From Eshraghiella sp051880035 (GTDB lineage: Bacteria; Bacillota; Clostridia; Lachnospirales; Lachnospiraceae): a DNA stretch of 40,747 nt. Both the position numbers and the translations under genes were made by a program. The notes beneath the pieces are model-generated. The model was not told where the DNA came from. It saw only the letters and a list, made by a program, of their open reading frames with translations, and made no database searches. The stretch spans positions 1 through 40,747 of the forward strand of contig JBJENE010000043.1 in assembly GCA_051880035.1 (NCBI GenBank), in the 5' to 3' direction. Below, one piece after another: positions 15,993 to 23,248 of this stretch. Each line of letters starts with the position of its first letter. Position 1 is the stretch's first letter.

Positions 15993-16437
15993 ATCTGTTA
16001 AATGGTACCATTCGGTACATCTTTTCACAGAAATTAATATAGAAGTGCCGTGGGTTTACGATGAAAACCGGTAAAGCGAGGATTTTGCTCATAGAAAAAG
16101 CCGGTGGGCCTGAGAAGAAGAAAAGCCTGCGCAGGCCCACGAGAGAAGACAAAAGGCAAGTCAGACACAGCAGTCGGTGGGCCTGAGAAGAAGAAAAGCC
16201 TGCGCAGGCCCACGAGAGAAGACAAAAGGNNNNNNNNNNNNNNNNNNNNNNNNNNNNNNNNNNNNNNNNNNNNNNNNNNNNNNNNNNNNNNNNNNNNNNN
16301 NNNNNNNNNNNNNNNNNNNNNNNNNNNNNAAAGCCTGCGCAGGCCCACGAGAGAAGACAAAAGGCAAGTCAGACACAGCAGTCGTGGGCCTGAGAAGAAA
16401 AAAAGCCGAGCAAATAAAAAAATAAAAAAATTTTATA
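15993..16437. other. Intergenic repeat region between mnmA and the sulfhydrylase gene
   Basis: No gene is credible. The region comprises about 110 bp of unrecognised unique sequence, the 73-bp tandem repeat array with an internal N gap, and an A-rich run leading to the next promoter. Frames that cross the repeats are artefacts. Confidence 0.7.
16102..16410. repeat. 73-bp tandem repeat array with 100-N assembly gap
   Basis: Units start at 16102 and 16175 (period 73). The second runs into N at 16230-16329, and a third, partial unit resumes at 16330 and ends in a degenerate copy near 16410. Each unit holds an inverted repeat GTGGGCCTG/CAGGCCCAC separated by 19 nt. 73 is not a multiple of three, so the array is not a coding repeat. 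The true copy number is unknown because the 100 N is a placeholder length. Confidence 0.85.
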
Positions 16438-16473
16438 ATTCCTATTGACTTACTAGGATAACTATGATATTAT
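16438..16473 (+). promoter_or_regulatory. Promoter and IscR-like operator of the sulfhydrylase-cysK operon
   Basis: TTGACT (16445-16450), 17 nt, TATTAT (16468-16473). The dyad ATTCCTA-N9-TAGGATA (16438-16460) covers the -35 box just as in the iscR-like and nifS promoters. Confidence 0.75.
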
Positions 16474-16526
16474 CCCTGTAAAGTAATTCATAGCAAACTA
16501 ATATGAATTAAAAGGAGGATGCGTTT

Positions 16527-17834
16527 ATGAGTAAGAAAACATATGAAGAAAGAAATTTTAGATTTGAGACATTACAGTTACATGTAGGACAGGAAAGTCC
16601 GGATCCGGTTACGGACGCAAGGGCGGTGCCGATTTACCAGACCTCATCCTTTGTATTCAGAAATTCCCAGCATGCATCAGACAGATTCCATCTTAAGGAT
16701 GCAGGAAATATTTACGGAAGACTTACCAATCCGACAGAGGATGTTTTTGAAAAAAGAATAGCAGCACTTGAAGGTGGTGTTGCAGCATTGGCAGTTGCAT
16801 CGGGAGCAGCGGCAATTACATACACAATCCAGAATCTTGCACTGGCAGGAGACCATATTGTAGCAGCCAAAAATGTATATGGCGGAACATATAATCTTCT
16901 CGCACATACACTTGTGGATTACGGAATTGAAACTACTTTCGTTGATCCGCTTGATACAGATGAATTTGAAAAAGCAATAAGACCTAATACCAAGGCACTT
17001 TACATTGAAACCCTTGGTAACCCTAACTCAGAGGTTACAGATATTGAAGCAGTTGCCAAAATTGCACATGCACATAAGATTCCGCTTGTTGTTGATAACA
17101 CATTCGGAACACCTTATCTTATCAGACCGATTGAATTTGGTGCGGACATTGTGGTACATTCAGCAACCAAGTTTATCGGAGGACACGGAACCACAATCGG
17201 TGGTGTTATTGTTGACAGCGGTAAATTTGACTGGAAAGAATCCGGTAAATTCCCACAGCTTACAGAACCTAATGTAAGCTACCACGGCATAAGCTTCGTT
17301 GAAGCGGCCGGAGCAGCAGCCTTTGTTACAAGAATCCGTGCAATTCTTCTCAGGGATACAGGTGCAACACTTTCACCTTTCCATTCATGGATTTTCCTTC
17401 AGGGACTTGAAACACTTTCACTCCGTGTGGAAAGACATGTGGAAAATGCACTTAAGGTAGTTGAATACCTTAGCAATCATCCGCTTGTGGAAAAAGTAAA
17501 TCATCCTTCTGTTACGAAAGATCCGAAGCAGCAGGAACTTTATAAAAAATATTTCCCTAACGGAGGAGGTTCTATTTTTACATTTGAAATTAAAGGCGAT
17601 GAAAAGAAAGCCAAAGACTTTATTGATAATCTTGAGCTGTTCTCTTTACTTGCAAATGTAGCGGATGTAAAATCATTGGTAATACATCCTTATTCAACAA
17701 CACATGCCGAGCTTAATGAGGAAGAGCTGGCTGACCAGGGAATTAAGCCTAATACAATAAGACTTTCCATCGGAACAGAGAATATACATGATATAATCGA
17801 AGACTTGGAAGAAGCGTTCAAAGCAGTAGAATAG
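16527..17834 (+). CDS. metY: O-acetylhomoserine sulfhydrylase (MetY-type)
   Basis: A 435-residue PLP enzyme of the Cys/Met metabolism family. Residues near the start read FRFETLQLHVGQ, the PLP lysine is Lys215 in HSATKFIGGHGT, and the long C-terminal part (GLETLSLRVERHVENALKV and the SLVIHPYSTTHAELNEEE block) is characteristic of the sulfhydrylase rather than cystathionine synthase branch. It makes homocysteine from O-acetylhomoserine and sulfide. AAGGAGG precedes the ATG. It is co-transcribed with the cysteine synthase 13 nt downstream, under the shared sulfur/Fe-S operator. Confidence 0.92.
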   Translation: MSKKTYEERNFRFETLQLHVGQESPDPVTDARAVPIYQTSSFVFRNSQHASDRFHLKDAGNIYGRLTNPTEDVFEKRIAALEGGVAALAVASGAAAITYTIQNLALAGDHIVAAKNVYGGTYNLLAHTLVDYGIETTFVDPLDTDEFEKAIRPNTKALYIETLGNPNSEVTDIEAVAKIAHAHKIPLVVDNTFGTPYLIRPIEFGADIVVHSATKFIGGHGTTIGGVIVDSGKFDWKESGKFPQLTEPNVSYHGISFVEAAGAAAFVTRIRAILLRDTGATLSPFHSWIFLQGLETLSLRVERHVENALKVVEYLSNHPLVEKVNHPSVTKDPKQQELYKKYFPNGGGSIFTFEIKGDEKKAKDFIDNLELFSLLANVADVKSLVIHPYSTTHAELNEEELADQGIKPNTIRLSIGTENIHDIIEDLEEAFKAVE

Positions 17835-17847
17835 GAGGAACAAAAAT

Positions 17848-18780
17848 ATGGCAAAAGTATATCAAAGTGTAGCGGAACTTATAGGAAATACCCCTCTTGT
17901 AGAGTTGGGACATATTGAGAAAGAATACGGCCTTAAGGCAAAAGTGCTTGCCAAACTGGAATATTTTAATCCGGCAGGAAGTGTTAAGGACCGTGTTGCA
18001 AGGGAAATTATTGAAGATGCTGAGGAAAAGGGCATTCTTAAGCCGGGCGGAACAATCATTGAGCCAACATCCGGAAATACAGGTATAGGAATTGCCGCAA
18101 TTGCTACAGTGAAAGGATATAAGGCTATTATTGTACTTCCTGATACAATGAGTGTGGAGCGTCGTAATATTATAAAAGCATACGGTGCAGAAATTGTTCT
18201 TACCGACGGAAGCAAAGGAATGAAGGGTGCCATAGAGAAAGCCAATGAACTTCATGACTCAATTCCGGGAAGCATTATTGCAGGACAGTTTGTAAACCCT
18301 GCCAATCCTAAGGCTCACAGAAGAACCACAGGTCCTGAAATCTGGGAGGATACCGACGGAGCAGTTGATATTTTTGTATCAGGTGTAGGAACAGGCGGAA
18401 CCGTTACAGGTGTAGGCGAATTCCTTAAATCCAAAAAGCCGGAAGTAAAAGCGGTTGCAGTAGAGCCGGCAAGTTCTCCGGTACTTTCAGAAGGAAGAAG
18501 CGGAGCCCACAAGATTCAGGGAATTGGTGCGGGATTTGTTCCGGATACACTTAACACCGAGATATATGATGAAATAATTCCTGTTGAGAATGATGATGCA
18601 TTTGCATTCGGCAAAGAGATTGCCAAAAAGGAAGGTATTCTTGTGGGAATTTCATCAGGTGCGGCATTAAAAGCGGCAGTTGATCTGGCGAAGAGACCTG
18701 AAAATGAAGGAAAGACAATAGTTGTTCTTCTCCCGGACAGCGGAGACAGATATTACTCTACAGCTCTGTTCGCAGAATAA
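17848..18780 (+). CDS. cysK: Cysteine synthase A
   Basis: A 310-residue PLP enzyme that makes cysteine from O-acetylserine and sulfide. Lys47 in NPAGSVKDRVA binds PLP. The TSGNTGIG loop binds the substrate carboxylate, and the GTGGTVTGVGEFL loop holds the phosphate. The C-terminal LLPDSGDRYYST motif is typical of CysK. It sits 13 nt after the metY-like gene with AGGAGG before the ATG. Cysteine from this enzyme feeds the nearby desulfurase, which fits the shared regulation. Confidence 0.96.
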   Translation: MAKVYQSVAELIGNTPLVELGHIEKEYGLKAKVLAKLEYFNPAGSVKDRVAREIIEDAEEKGILKPGGTIIEPTSGNTGIGIAAIATVKGYKAIIVLPDTMSVERRNIIKAYGAEIVLTDGSKGMKGAIEKANELHDSIPGSIIAGQFVNPANPKAHRRTTGPEIWEDTDGAVDIFVSGVGTGGTVTGVGEFLKSKKPEVKAVAVEPASSPVLSEGRSGAHKIQGIGAGFVPDTLNTEIYDEIIPVENDDAFAFGKEIAKKEGILVGISSGAALKAAVDLAKRPENEGKTIVVLLPDSGDRYYSTALFAE

Positions 18781-18837
18781 CATTGTGTTTTTCCCAAAAA
18801 GGGATTTACTAAAAAGACATAGTATATTAAAATATTT

Positions 18838-18867
18838 ACGGCAGGTGTTTGTATGGATACCTGCCGT
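18838..18867. repeat. Perfect hairpin between cysK and the EamA transporter gene
   Basis: ACGGCAGGT pairs with ACCTGCCGT (9 bp, 12-nt loop). No T tract follows on the plus strand, so it is not a normal terminator. It may stabilise the cysK mRNA end or be an attenuator for the next gene. Confidence 0.55.
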
Positions 18868-18898
18868 AAAATTATGCAGAAGGAAACAGCGGATAATC

Positions 18899-19792
18899 AT
18901 GAAAGACAAAGGAAAACTGACGGGACATCTTTTGGCGGTTTTTGCGGTGCTTGTGTGGGGAACCACATTTATTTCCACCAAAGTGCTGTTAAAGAGTTTC
19001 TCAGCCTATGAAATTATAATTTTTAGGATATTTCTTGCATATATTGTGCTGTTTCTTATCAGACCAAAGCCGTTTAAATTTGCAGGATTTAAGAAGGAAC
19101 TGTTGTATTTTGCGGCAGGCGTAACAGGTGTTTCGGTATATCAGGTTATGGAAAATCTGGCGCTTGAGTGTGCATATGCATCAACCACGAGTGTTGTAAT
19201 TGCCGCCGCTCCTATGTTTACGGCTATTTTTGCATCACTTGCATTTAAAGACGAAAAGCTGCACTGGAATTTTTTCGCAGGATTTGTTATTGCCATGGCA
19301 GGAATTTCCCTCGTGAGCCTTAAAAGCAGTGATTTCGGATTCAGCCTTAAAGGAACTCTTCTTGCACTTGCGGCAGCGGCACTTTGGGGTGTATACTCAG
19401 TTATATGCAGGAAGATGAATTCTGCGGAAGATGATATGGTACTTGTGACCAGACGCATTTTTCTCTACGGAGGAATTGTAATGATTCCGATGTATTTTAT
19501 TTTTGACTGTAAGATGGGGCTCCACCGCTTTACGGACCCCCTGAATCTTCTTAATATTGTTTATCTTGGAGTGGTGGCATCCGCAATCTGCTTTATTGCG
19601 TGGAATACCGCGGTAAAGAAGGCGGGAGTAATAACAACCGGACTTTATGTATATGTTATACCGGTCGTTACGGTTATTTTCTCAGCCATCATACTTAATG
19701 AAAAACCGGGATGGAAGATGTTTGCAGGTACAGCATTGGTTTTAGCGGGACTTTTCATAAGCGCAGGAAAGGGAGGAACAGACCATGGATAA
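18899..19792 (+). CDS. EamA/DMT family transporter
   Basis: A 297-residue membrane protein with ten hydrophobic segments in two EamA repeats. The first starts HLLAVFAVLVWGTTFISTKVLL and the second GTLLALAAAALWGVYSVICRKM. Such proteins export amino acids or other small metabolites; lying after cysK, it might handle cysteine or a related compound, but that is only positional. The ATG at 18899 begins the first membrane repeat properly; the frame extends farther upstream into cysK, which is not credible as coding. It overlaps the next gene by 8 nt. Confidence 0.85.
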   Translation: MKDKGKLTGHLLAVFAVLVWGTTFISTKVLLKSFSAYEIIIFRIFLAYIVLFLIRPKPFKFAGFKKELLYFAAGVTGVSVYQVMENLALECAYASTTSVVIAAAPMFTAIFASLAFKDEKLHWNFFAGFVIAMAGISLVSLKSSDFGFSLKGTLLALAAAALWGVYSVICRKMNSAEDDMVLVTRRIFLYGGIVMIPMYFIFDCKMGLHRFTDPLNLLNIVYLGVVASAICFIAWNTAVKKAGVITTGLYVYVIPVVTVIFSAIILNEKPGWKMFAGTALVLAGLFISAGKGGTDHG

Positions 19793-20264
19793 AAAGGAAT
19801 ACATACCCTTTACCATAGGGAAACAAAAGAACATTGCCTTGATTGCCCATGACGGCAAAAAAAAGGAACTTGTTAATTGGTGTGAGGAAAATAAGGAAAT
19901 TCTTAAGGGGCATTTTTTATGCGGAACAGGGACTACCGCAAGAATGATTACCGATGCTACGGGACTTCCTGTAAGGGGATATAACAGCGGTCCGCTTGGC
20001 GGTGACCAGCAGATAGGAGCCAAAATAGTCGAAGGAACGGTGGATCTTGTAATATTTTTCTCCGACCCGTTAGAGGCACAGCCTCACGACCCTGATGTTA
20101 AAGCGCTTCTCCGTATTGCACAGGTTTACGATATTCCCATTGCCAACAATAAGGCCACCGCTGATTTTATAATAACCAGCAGCTTTATGGAAAGCGAGTA
20201 TGTTCATAATATCATTAATTACAAGGCTAATATAGCCTATCGTGCTGCAGAGCTGGAAAAATAA
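19785..20264 (+). CDS. mgsA: Methylglyoxal synthase
   Basis: A 159-residue enzyme that converts dihydroxyacetone phosphate to methylglyoxal and phosphate. The conserved blocks are ALIAHDGKK, CGTGTTARMI (phosphate binding), SGPLGGDQQIGAKI (containing the catalytic Asp) and FFSDPLEAQPHDPDVKALLRIAQVYDIPIANNKATADF. It gives a bypass of lower glycolysis when phosphate is short. It overlaps the transporter gene upstream by 8 nt and is probably co-translated with it. Confidence 0.95.
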   Translation: MDKKEYIPFTIGKQKNIALIAHDGKKKELVNWCEENKEILKGHFLCGTGTTARMITDATGLPVRGYNSGPLGGDQQIGAKIVEGTVDLVIFFSDPLEAQPHDPDVKALLRIAQVYDIPIANNKATADFIITSSFMESEYVHNIINYKANIAYRAAELEK

Positions 20265-20285
20265 TGTTTGGAGGAATGTTACATA

Positions 20286-21224
20286 ATGAAGTGTGAGAGA
20301 ATTTACCTTAATGAGACAAAGAGTGCATGGTTTGATACATACCTTCTGGATAATTCAGAGGAGCTTTTACCGAATAAGGCCAGGGCAGCAGTTCTGGTAT
20401 GTCCGGGCGGAGGATACAGATATACCTCTGACAGGGAGGCAGAGCCTATAGCCCTTTCATTTGCATCAATGGGCTATCATGCCTTTGTACTCAGATACAG
20501 TATTGATATGGAGGCGGTTATGCCTCGTCCGATTAAGGAGATTGCCAAGGCAATGGCATACATTAAAGACCATGCCGCGGAATGGTATGTTGATCCGGAT
20601 AAGGTGTATGTGGCAGGCTTTTCTGCCGGCGGACACCTGGCAGCATCTCTTGGTGTATTCTGGAACGATTCCAAAATGCTTCCGGAGTATGAAGGCTGCA
20701 GCGAGCGTATCAGACCTGCGGGCATGATTCTGGGATATCCGGTAATAGACTTAAAGAGCACAAGCAGAAGACTTTTTATTGGCATGGAAGGTTATCCGGA
20801 TTATGATGATATTGACTTTAACATGAAGCATCCGGCAATCCGTCTGGATGATATTTTCGTCCGTGAAAATAACAGAACCTACATTGATTTTGAAGTGGCA
20901 ATGAATGCCTATATGTTCGGAGGATATGCTACTGATGAGCAGATTGAGCAGTACAGTCTTCAGAATCATGTAACGGCGGACACACCTCCGGCATTTATAT
21001 GGCACGGCGGACAGGATGATTTAATCTATCCTCGTAATTCAATGCTTTTTGCCAATGCTCTTATGGAGAATAATGTACCTGTGGAACTGCACATATTCGG
21101 AAGCGGCGGACACGGGCTGGGACTTGCCAATGAAGTAACAGGCAATAACCCATGGGAAATGGTTAAAGACTGTGAAACCTGGATTTCCCTTGCATGTGCA
21201 TGGATGAAAAATAAGAACTGGTAA
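20286..21224 (+). CDS. Alpha/beta hydrolase, acetyl-esterase-like
   Basis: A 312-residue cytoplasmic alpha/beta hydrolase. The oxyanion region is VCPGGGYRYTSDREAEPIA, the nucleophile is Ser113 in AGFSAGGHLAASLG, the acid is the Asp of WHGGQDDLIYP and the base His lies in GSGGHGLGLAN. This layout fits BD-FAE/acetyl-xylan-esterase-like enzymes of gut Clostridia that deacetylate plant sugars taken into the cell. The start at 20286 is set by GGAGGA 10 nt upstream. It follows mgsA by 21 nt and probably shares its transcript. Confidence 0.82.
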   Translation: MKCERIYLNETKSAWFDTYLLDNSEELLPNKARAAVLVCPGGGYRYTSDREAEPIALSFASMGYHAFVLRYSIDMEAVMPRPIKEIAKAMAYIKDHAAEWYVDPDKVYVAGFSAGGHLAASLGVFWNDSKMLPEYEGCSERIRPAGMILGYPVIDLKSTSRRLFIGMEGYPDYDDIDFNMKHPAIRLDDIFVRENNRTYIDFEVAMNAYMFGGYATDEQIEQYSLQNHVTADTPPAFIWHGGQDDLIYPRNSMLFANALMENNVPVELHIFGSGGHGLGLANEVTGNNPWEMVKDCETWISLACAWMKNKNW

Positions 21225-21230
21225 TTAATT

Positions 21231-21285
21231 AACAGGATGTAAAAAAACGGCATCTTTCTGACGGTTTCTTTACATCCTGTTTTTA
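21231..21285. terminator. Bidirectional terminator
   Basis: A perfect 13-bp stem AACAGGATGTAAA/TTTACATCCTGTT around a 25-nt loop with TTTT after it. It lies between the converging esterase and SDR genes and can serve both. Confidence 0.85.
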
Positions 21286-21315
21286 TATATAAAAGGGGAG
21301 TTTTTAACAGCACTG

Positions 21316-22044
21316 TTATGTCATGCCTCCGTCAGCTGTGATAATCTGGCCGGTAACATATTCATTAAGCATGGCAATATCATAAATGATATCAGCCGCC
21401 TCTGCCGGGGAAAGAAATCTTCCTGCGGGTATTTCATCAATAAGCATCTGTTTTTCTTCGGTGCTTAGAAAACCGTTCATTCTTGTATCTACCGCACCGA
21501 ATGCCACCGCATTGACGCTTATATGGCTCGGAGCAAGCTCTTTTGCAAGGGCTTTGGTAAAAAGATTGACTCCGCCCTTAGAAGCCGAATATGCAACCTC
21601 ACATGATGCACCGGTATTGCCCCACATGGAGGAAATGTTGATAATCCGTCCGCTTCCCTTTTTTAACATATATGGAATTGCTGCATGGGAAGTGTTGAAT
21701 AATGATGTGAGATTGGTCTGTATTATGTTGTTCCAGTCATCAGGTGTCATATCCTGAAGTAACCCCACATAGGACACTCCGGCATTGTTAATTACGATAT
21801 CCGGAATCATATTATTTTTTTCTGAATCTTCAAACATTTCTTTAATTTGTTCAAATTGTCCGACATCTTTTACACAGGACAAAACGGAGACTCCGTACCC
21901 GGTTAATTCCCTCTTAAGCGAGTCTAAGGATTCGACATCTTTTCGACAATTTATTATTATGTTAAAGCCCTCTTTTGCAAACTTTTTAGCGGTTTCGCGC
22001 CCGATTCCGTTGGAAGAACCGGTAATTAATACTGTACCTGCCAT
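21316..22044 (-). CDS. SDR family oxidoreductase, FabG-like
   Basis: A 242-residue short-chain dehydrogenase/reductase. The NADP-binding motif is GSSNGIGRETA near the start, followed by NNAGVSYVG, ISSMWG (catalytic Ser) and YSASKGG (Tyr-x3-Lys). The C-terminal VTGQIITADGGMT is typical of 3-oxoacyl-ACP reductases. It may act in fatty acid synthesis or be a general ketoreductase; it is not in a fab cluster, so the specific role is open. AAGGA precedes the ATG. The ATG region overlaps a perfect DnaA box on the minus strand. Confidence 0.88.
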   Translation of the reverse strand: MAGTVLITGSSNGIGRETAKKFAKEGFNIIINCRKDVESLDSLKRELTGYGVSVLSCVKDVGQFEQIKEMFEDSEKNNMIPDIVINNAGVSYVGLLQDMTPDDWNNIIQTNLTSLFNTSHAAIPYMLKKGSGRIINISSMWGNTGASCEVAYSASKGGVNLFTKALAKELAPSHISVNAVAFGAVDTRMNGFLSTEEKQMLIDEIPAGRFLSPAEAADIIYDIAMLNEYVTGQIITADGGMT

Positions 22045-22289
22045 GTGGATAAGTCCTTTCCGGTAAATTTTATGTACATTTTACCATAATTTTTTGTCAA
22101 GAGAAAGTATTTAAAAAGCGAAAATTAGGCAATTTGCATAAAAAATCAGCGTGGAAATGTAAATAGTAATTATTATTAATTTACGAAAACGATTTACGAA
22201 AAAAGTTATCCACAATAGTTATCCACATTTTCAACCCCTTATTTTACGGCAAAAGTCAGTTTTACCCATAGTTATCCACATAATCCACA
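22044..22289. promoter_or_regulatory. Cluster of DnaA boxes
   Basis: Perfect TTATCCACA at 22206-22214, 22219-22227 and 22272-22280, a fourth perfect copy on the minus strand at 22044-22052, and TAATCCACA directly after the third (22281-22289). The surroundings are AT-rich, with a repeated TTTACGAAAA just before the boxes. It is a probable DnaA-binding locus. Whether it is an origin or a regulatory cluster cannot be decided here. Confidence 0.75.
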
Positions 22290-22535
22290 ACGGGAGCATA
22301 TTTCTTGGGGGAAAACTTTCGGGAATTTCAAGCCAAAAATATGTTTTGTTAAAAACTCATAAACTTTAAGAAAATTGTCGATTAATCTTGACAAAAAAAT
22401 TGTTAGAAAATTTACTTTTTCAGTTGCTAGAATTTTGAAATATGGTATAATAAACCTGTAATCAACATACAATTTTCTGACAATTTCAGAACGGGGTATA
22501 CAGGTTACAAGTAAGCAGTGAAGGAGTTGGGCATT
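22053..22535. other. AT-rich intergenic region holding the DnaA boxes and the hpf promoter
   Basis: No gene. The left part (22060-22205) is very AT-rich, the centre holds the DnaA boxes, and the right part is AT-rich with promoter-like elements TTGACA at 22388-22393 and TTGCTA-N16-TATAAT at 22424-22451. The latter is the likely hpf promoter. Confidence 0.6.
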
Positions 22536-23063
22536 ATGCGTTTTACAATCACAGGAAAGAACATCGAGGTAACAGAGGGTTTACGCTCAGCCATTAGTGA
22601 GAAGATAGGTAAACTGGACAAGTATTTCAGCACGGAGACGGAGGCTATAGTTACACTTAGTGTTGAAAAGGAAAGACAGAAAATAGAAGTTACAATTCCT
22701 GTTAAAGGCAGTATAATAAGGGCCGAGGAAGTCAGCAGCGATATGTATGTATCAATTGATCTTGTAGAAGAGATTATTGAAAGACAGCTTCGCAGATATA
22801 AGAATAAAATAGTTGACGCCAAGCAGTCAGGCGGTTTTAATGCTTCTTTCGTTGAGGAAGATGATGTTGAAGAACCGGAAATCAAGATTATCAGAACCAA
22901 GAGATTCGGTATTAAGCCGATGAATGCAGAAGAAGCCTGCGTTCAGATGGAACTTCTGGGACATGACTTCTATGTATTCTTTAATGCGGATACGGAAGAG
23001 GTTAATGTAGTTTATAAGAGAAAGAACAATACATACGGACTCATTGAGCCTGAACTTGATTAA
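22536..23063 (+). CDS. hpf: Ribosome hibernation promoting factor, long form
   Basis: A 175-residue protein. The N-terminal S30AE domain (about 1-98: MRFTITGKNIEVTEGLRSAI and following) binds the decoding region of the 30S subunit. The C-terminal domain (about 115-172: IIRTKRFGIKPMNAEEACVQMELLGHDFYVFFN) mediates dimerisation, so it forms 100S ribosome dimers in slow growth. The ATG at 22536 is chosen since AAGGAG precedes it; GTG at 22518 has none. It lies before secA, a common order in Firmicutes, with its own terminator between. Confidence 0.95.
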   Translation: MRFTITGKNIEVTEGLRSAISEKIGKLDKYFSTETEAIVTLSVEKERQKIEVTIPVKGSIIRAEEVSSDMYVSIDLVEEIIERQLRRYKNKIVDAKQSGGFNASFVEEDDVEEPEIKIIRTKRFGIKPMNAEEACVQMELLGHDFYVFFNADTEEVNVVYKRKNNTYGLIEPELD

Positions 23064-23084
23064 TTTAATACAGATGTATATTTG

Positions 23085-23112
23085 GGACTCCGGATTATTT
23101 CGGAGTCCTTTT
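23085..23112 (+). terminator. Terminator after hpf
   Basis: A perfect 8-bp stem GGACTCCG/CGGAGTCC with an 8-nt loop, followed by TTTT. Confidence 0.8.
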
Positions 23113-23175
23113 GAATTTAACGGATAATATGCCGGGGTTCTTATACATATTGGGGGTTTCAATATGATTTGTTTC

Positions 23176-23204
23176 TTGAATAATCCTTTATGATGTGATA
23201 AAAT
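23176..23204 (+). promoter_or_regulatory. Promoter of secA
   Basis: TTGAAT (23176-23181), 17 nt, TAAAAT (23199-23204), about 45 bp before the secA start and after the hpf terminator. Confidence 0.55.
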
Positions 23205-23248
23205 TCATCTATTAGTGGAAATTTGCATTTTGAAGGGAATAAATTGTA

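Noticed and set aside
16102..16410. CRISPR array
   Set aside because: There are no unique spacers; the whole 73-bp unit repeats head to tail, and no cas gene is nearby.
16034..16448. Several open frames across the 73-bp repeat and N gap
   Set aside because: The period is not a multiple of three, the frames cross N, there are no ribosome sites and both strands are equally open. They are repeat artefacts.
15993..16526. SAM riboswitch or T-box before the sulfhydrylase gene
   Set aside because: I could not find the conserved core of either; the promoter lies only about 50 bp before the start, leaving no room for such a leader.
18838..18867. Terminator between cysK and the EamA gene
   Set aside because: The stem is perfect but no T tract follows on the plus strand, so I list it only as a hairpin.
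22206..22289. A definite chromosomal origin
   Set aside because: The boxes are clear but dnaA and dnaN are absent and gene direction does not switch here. I keep it as a DnaA-binding cluster only.
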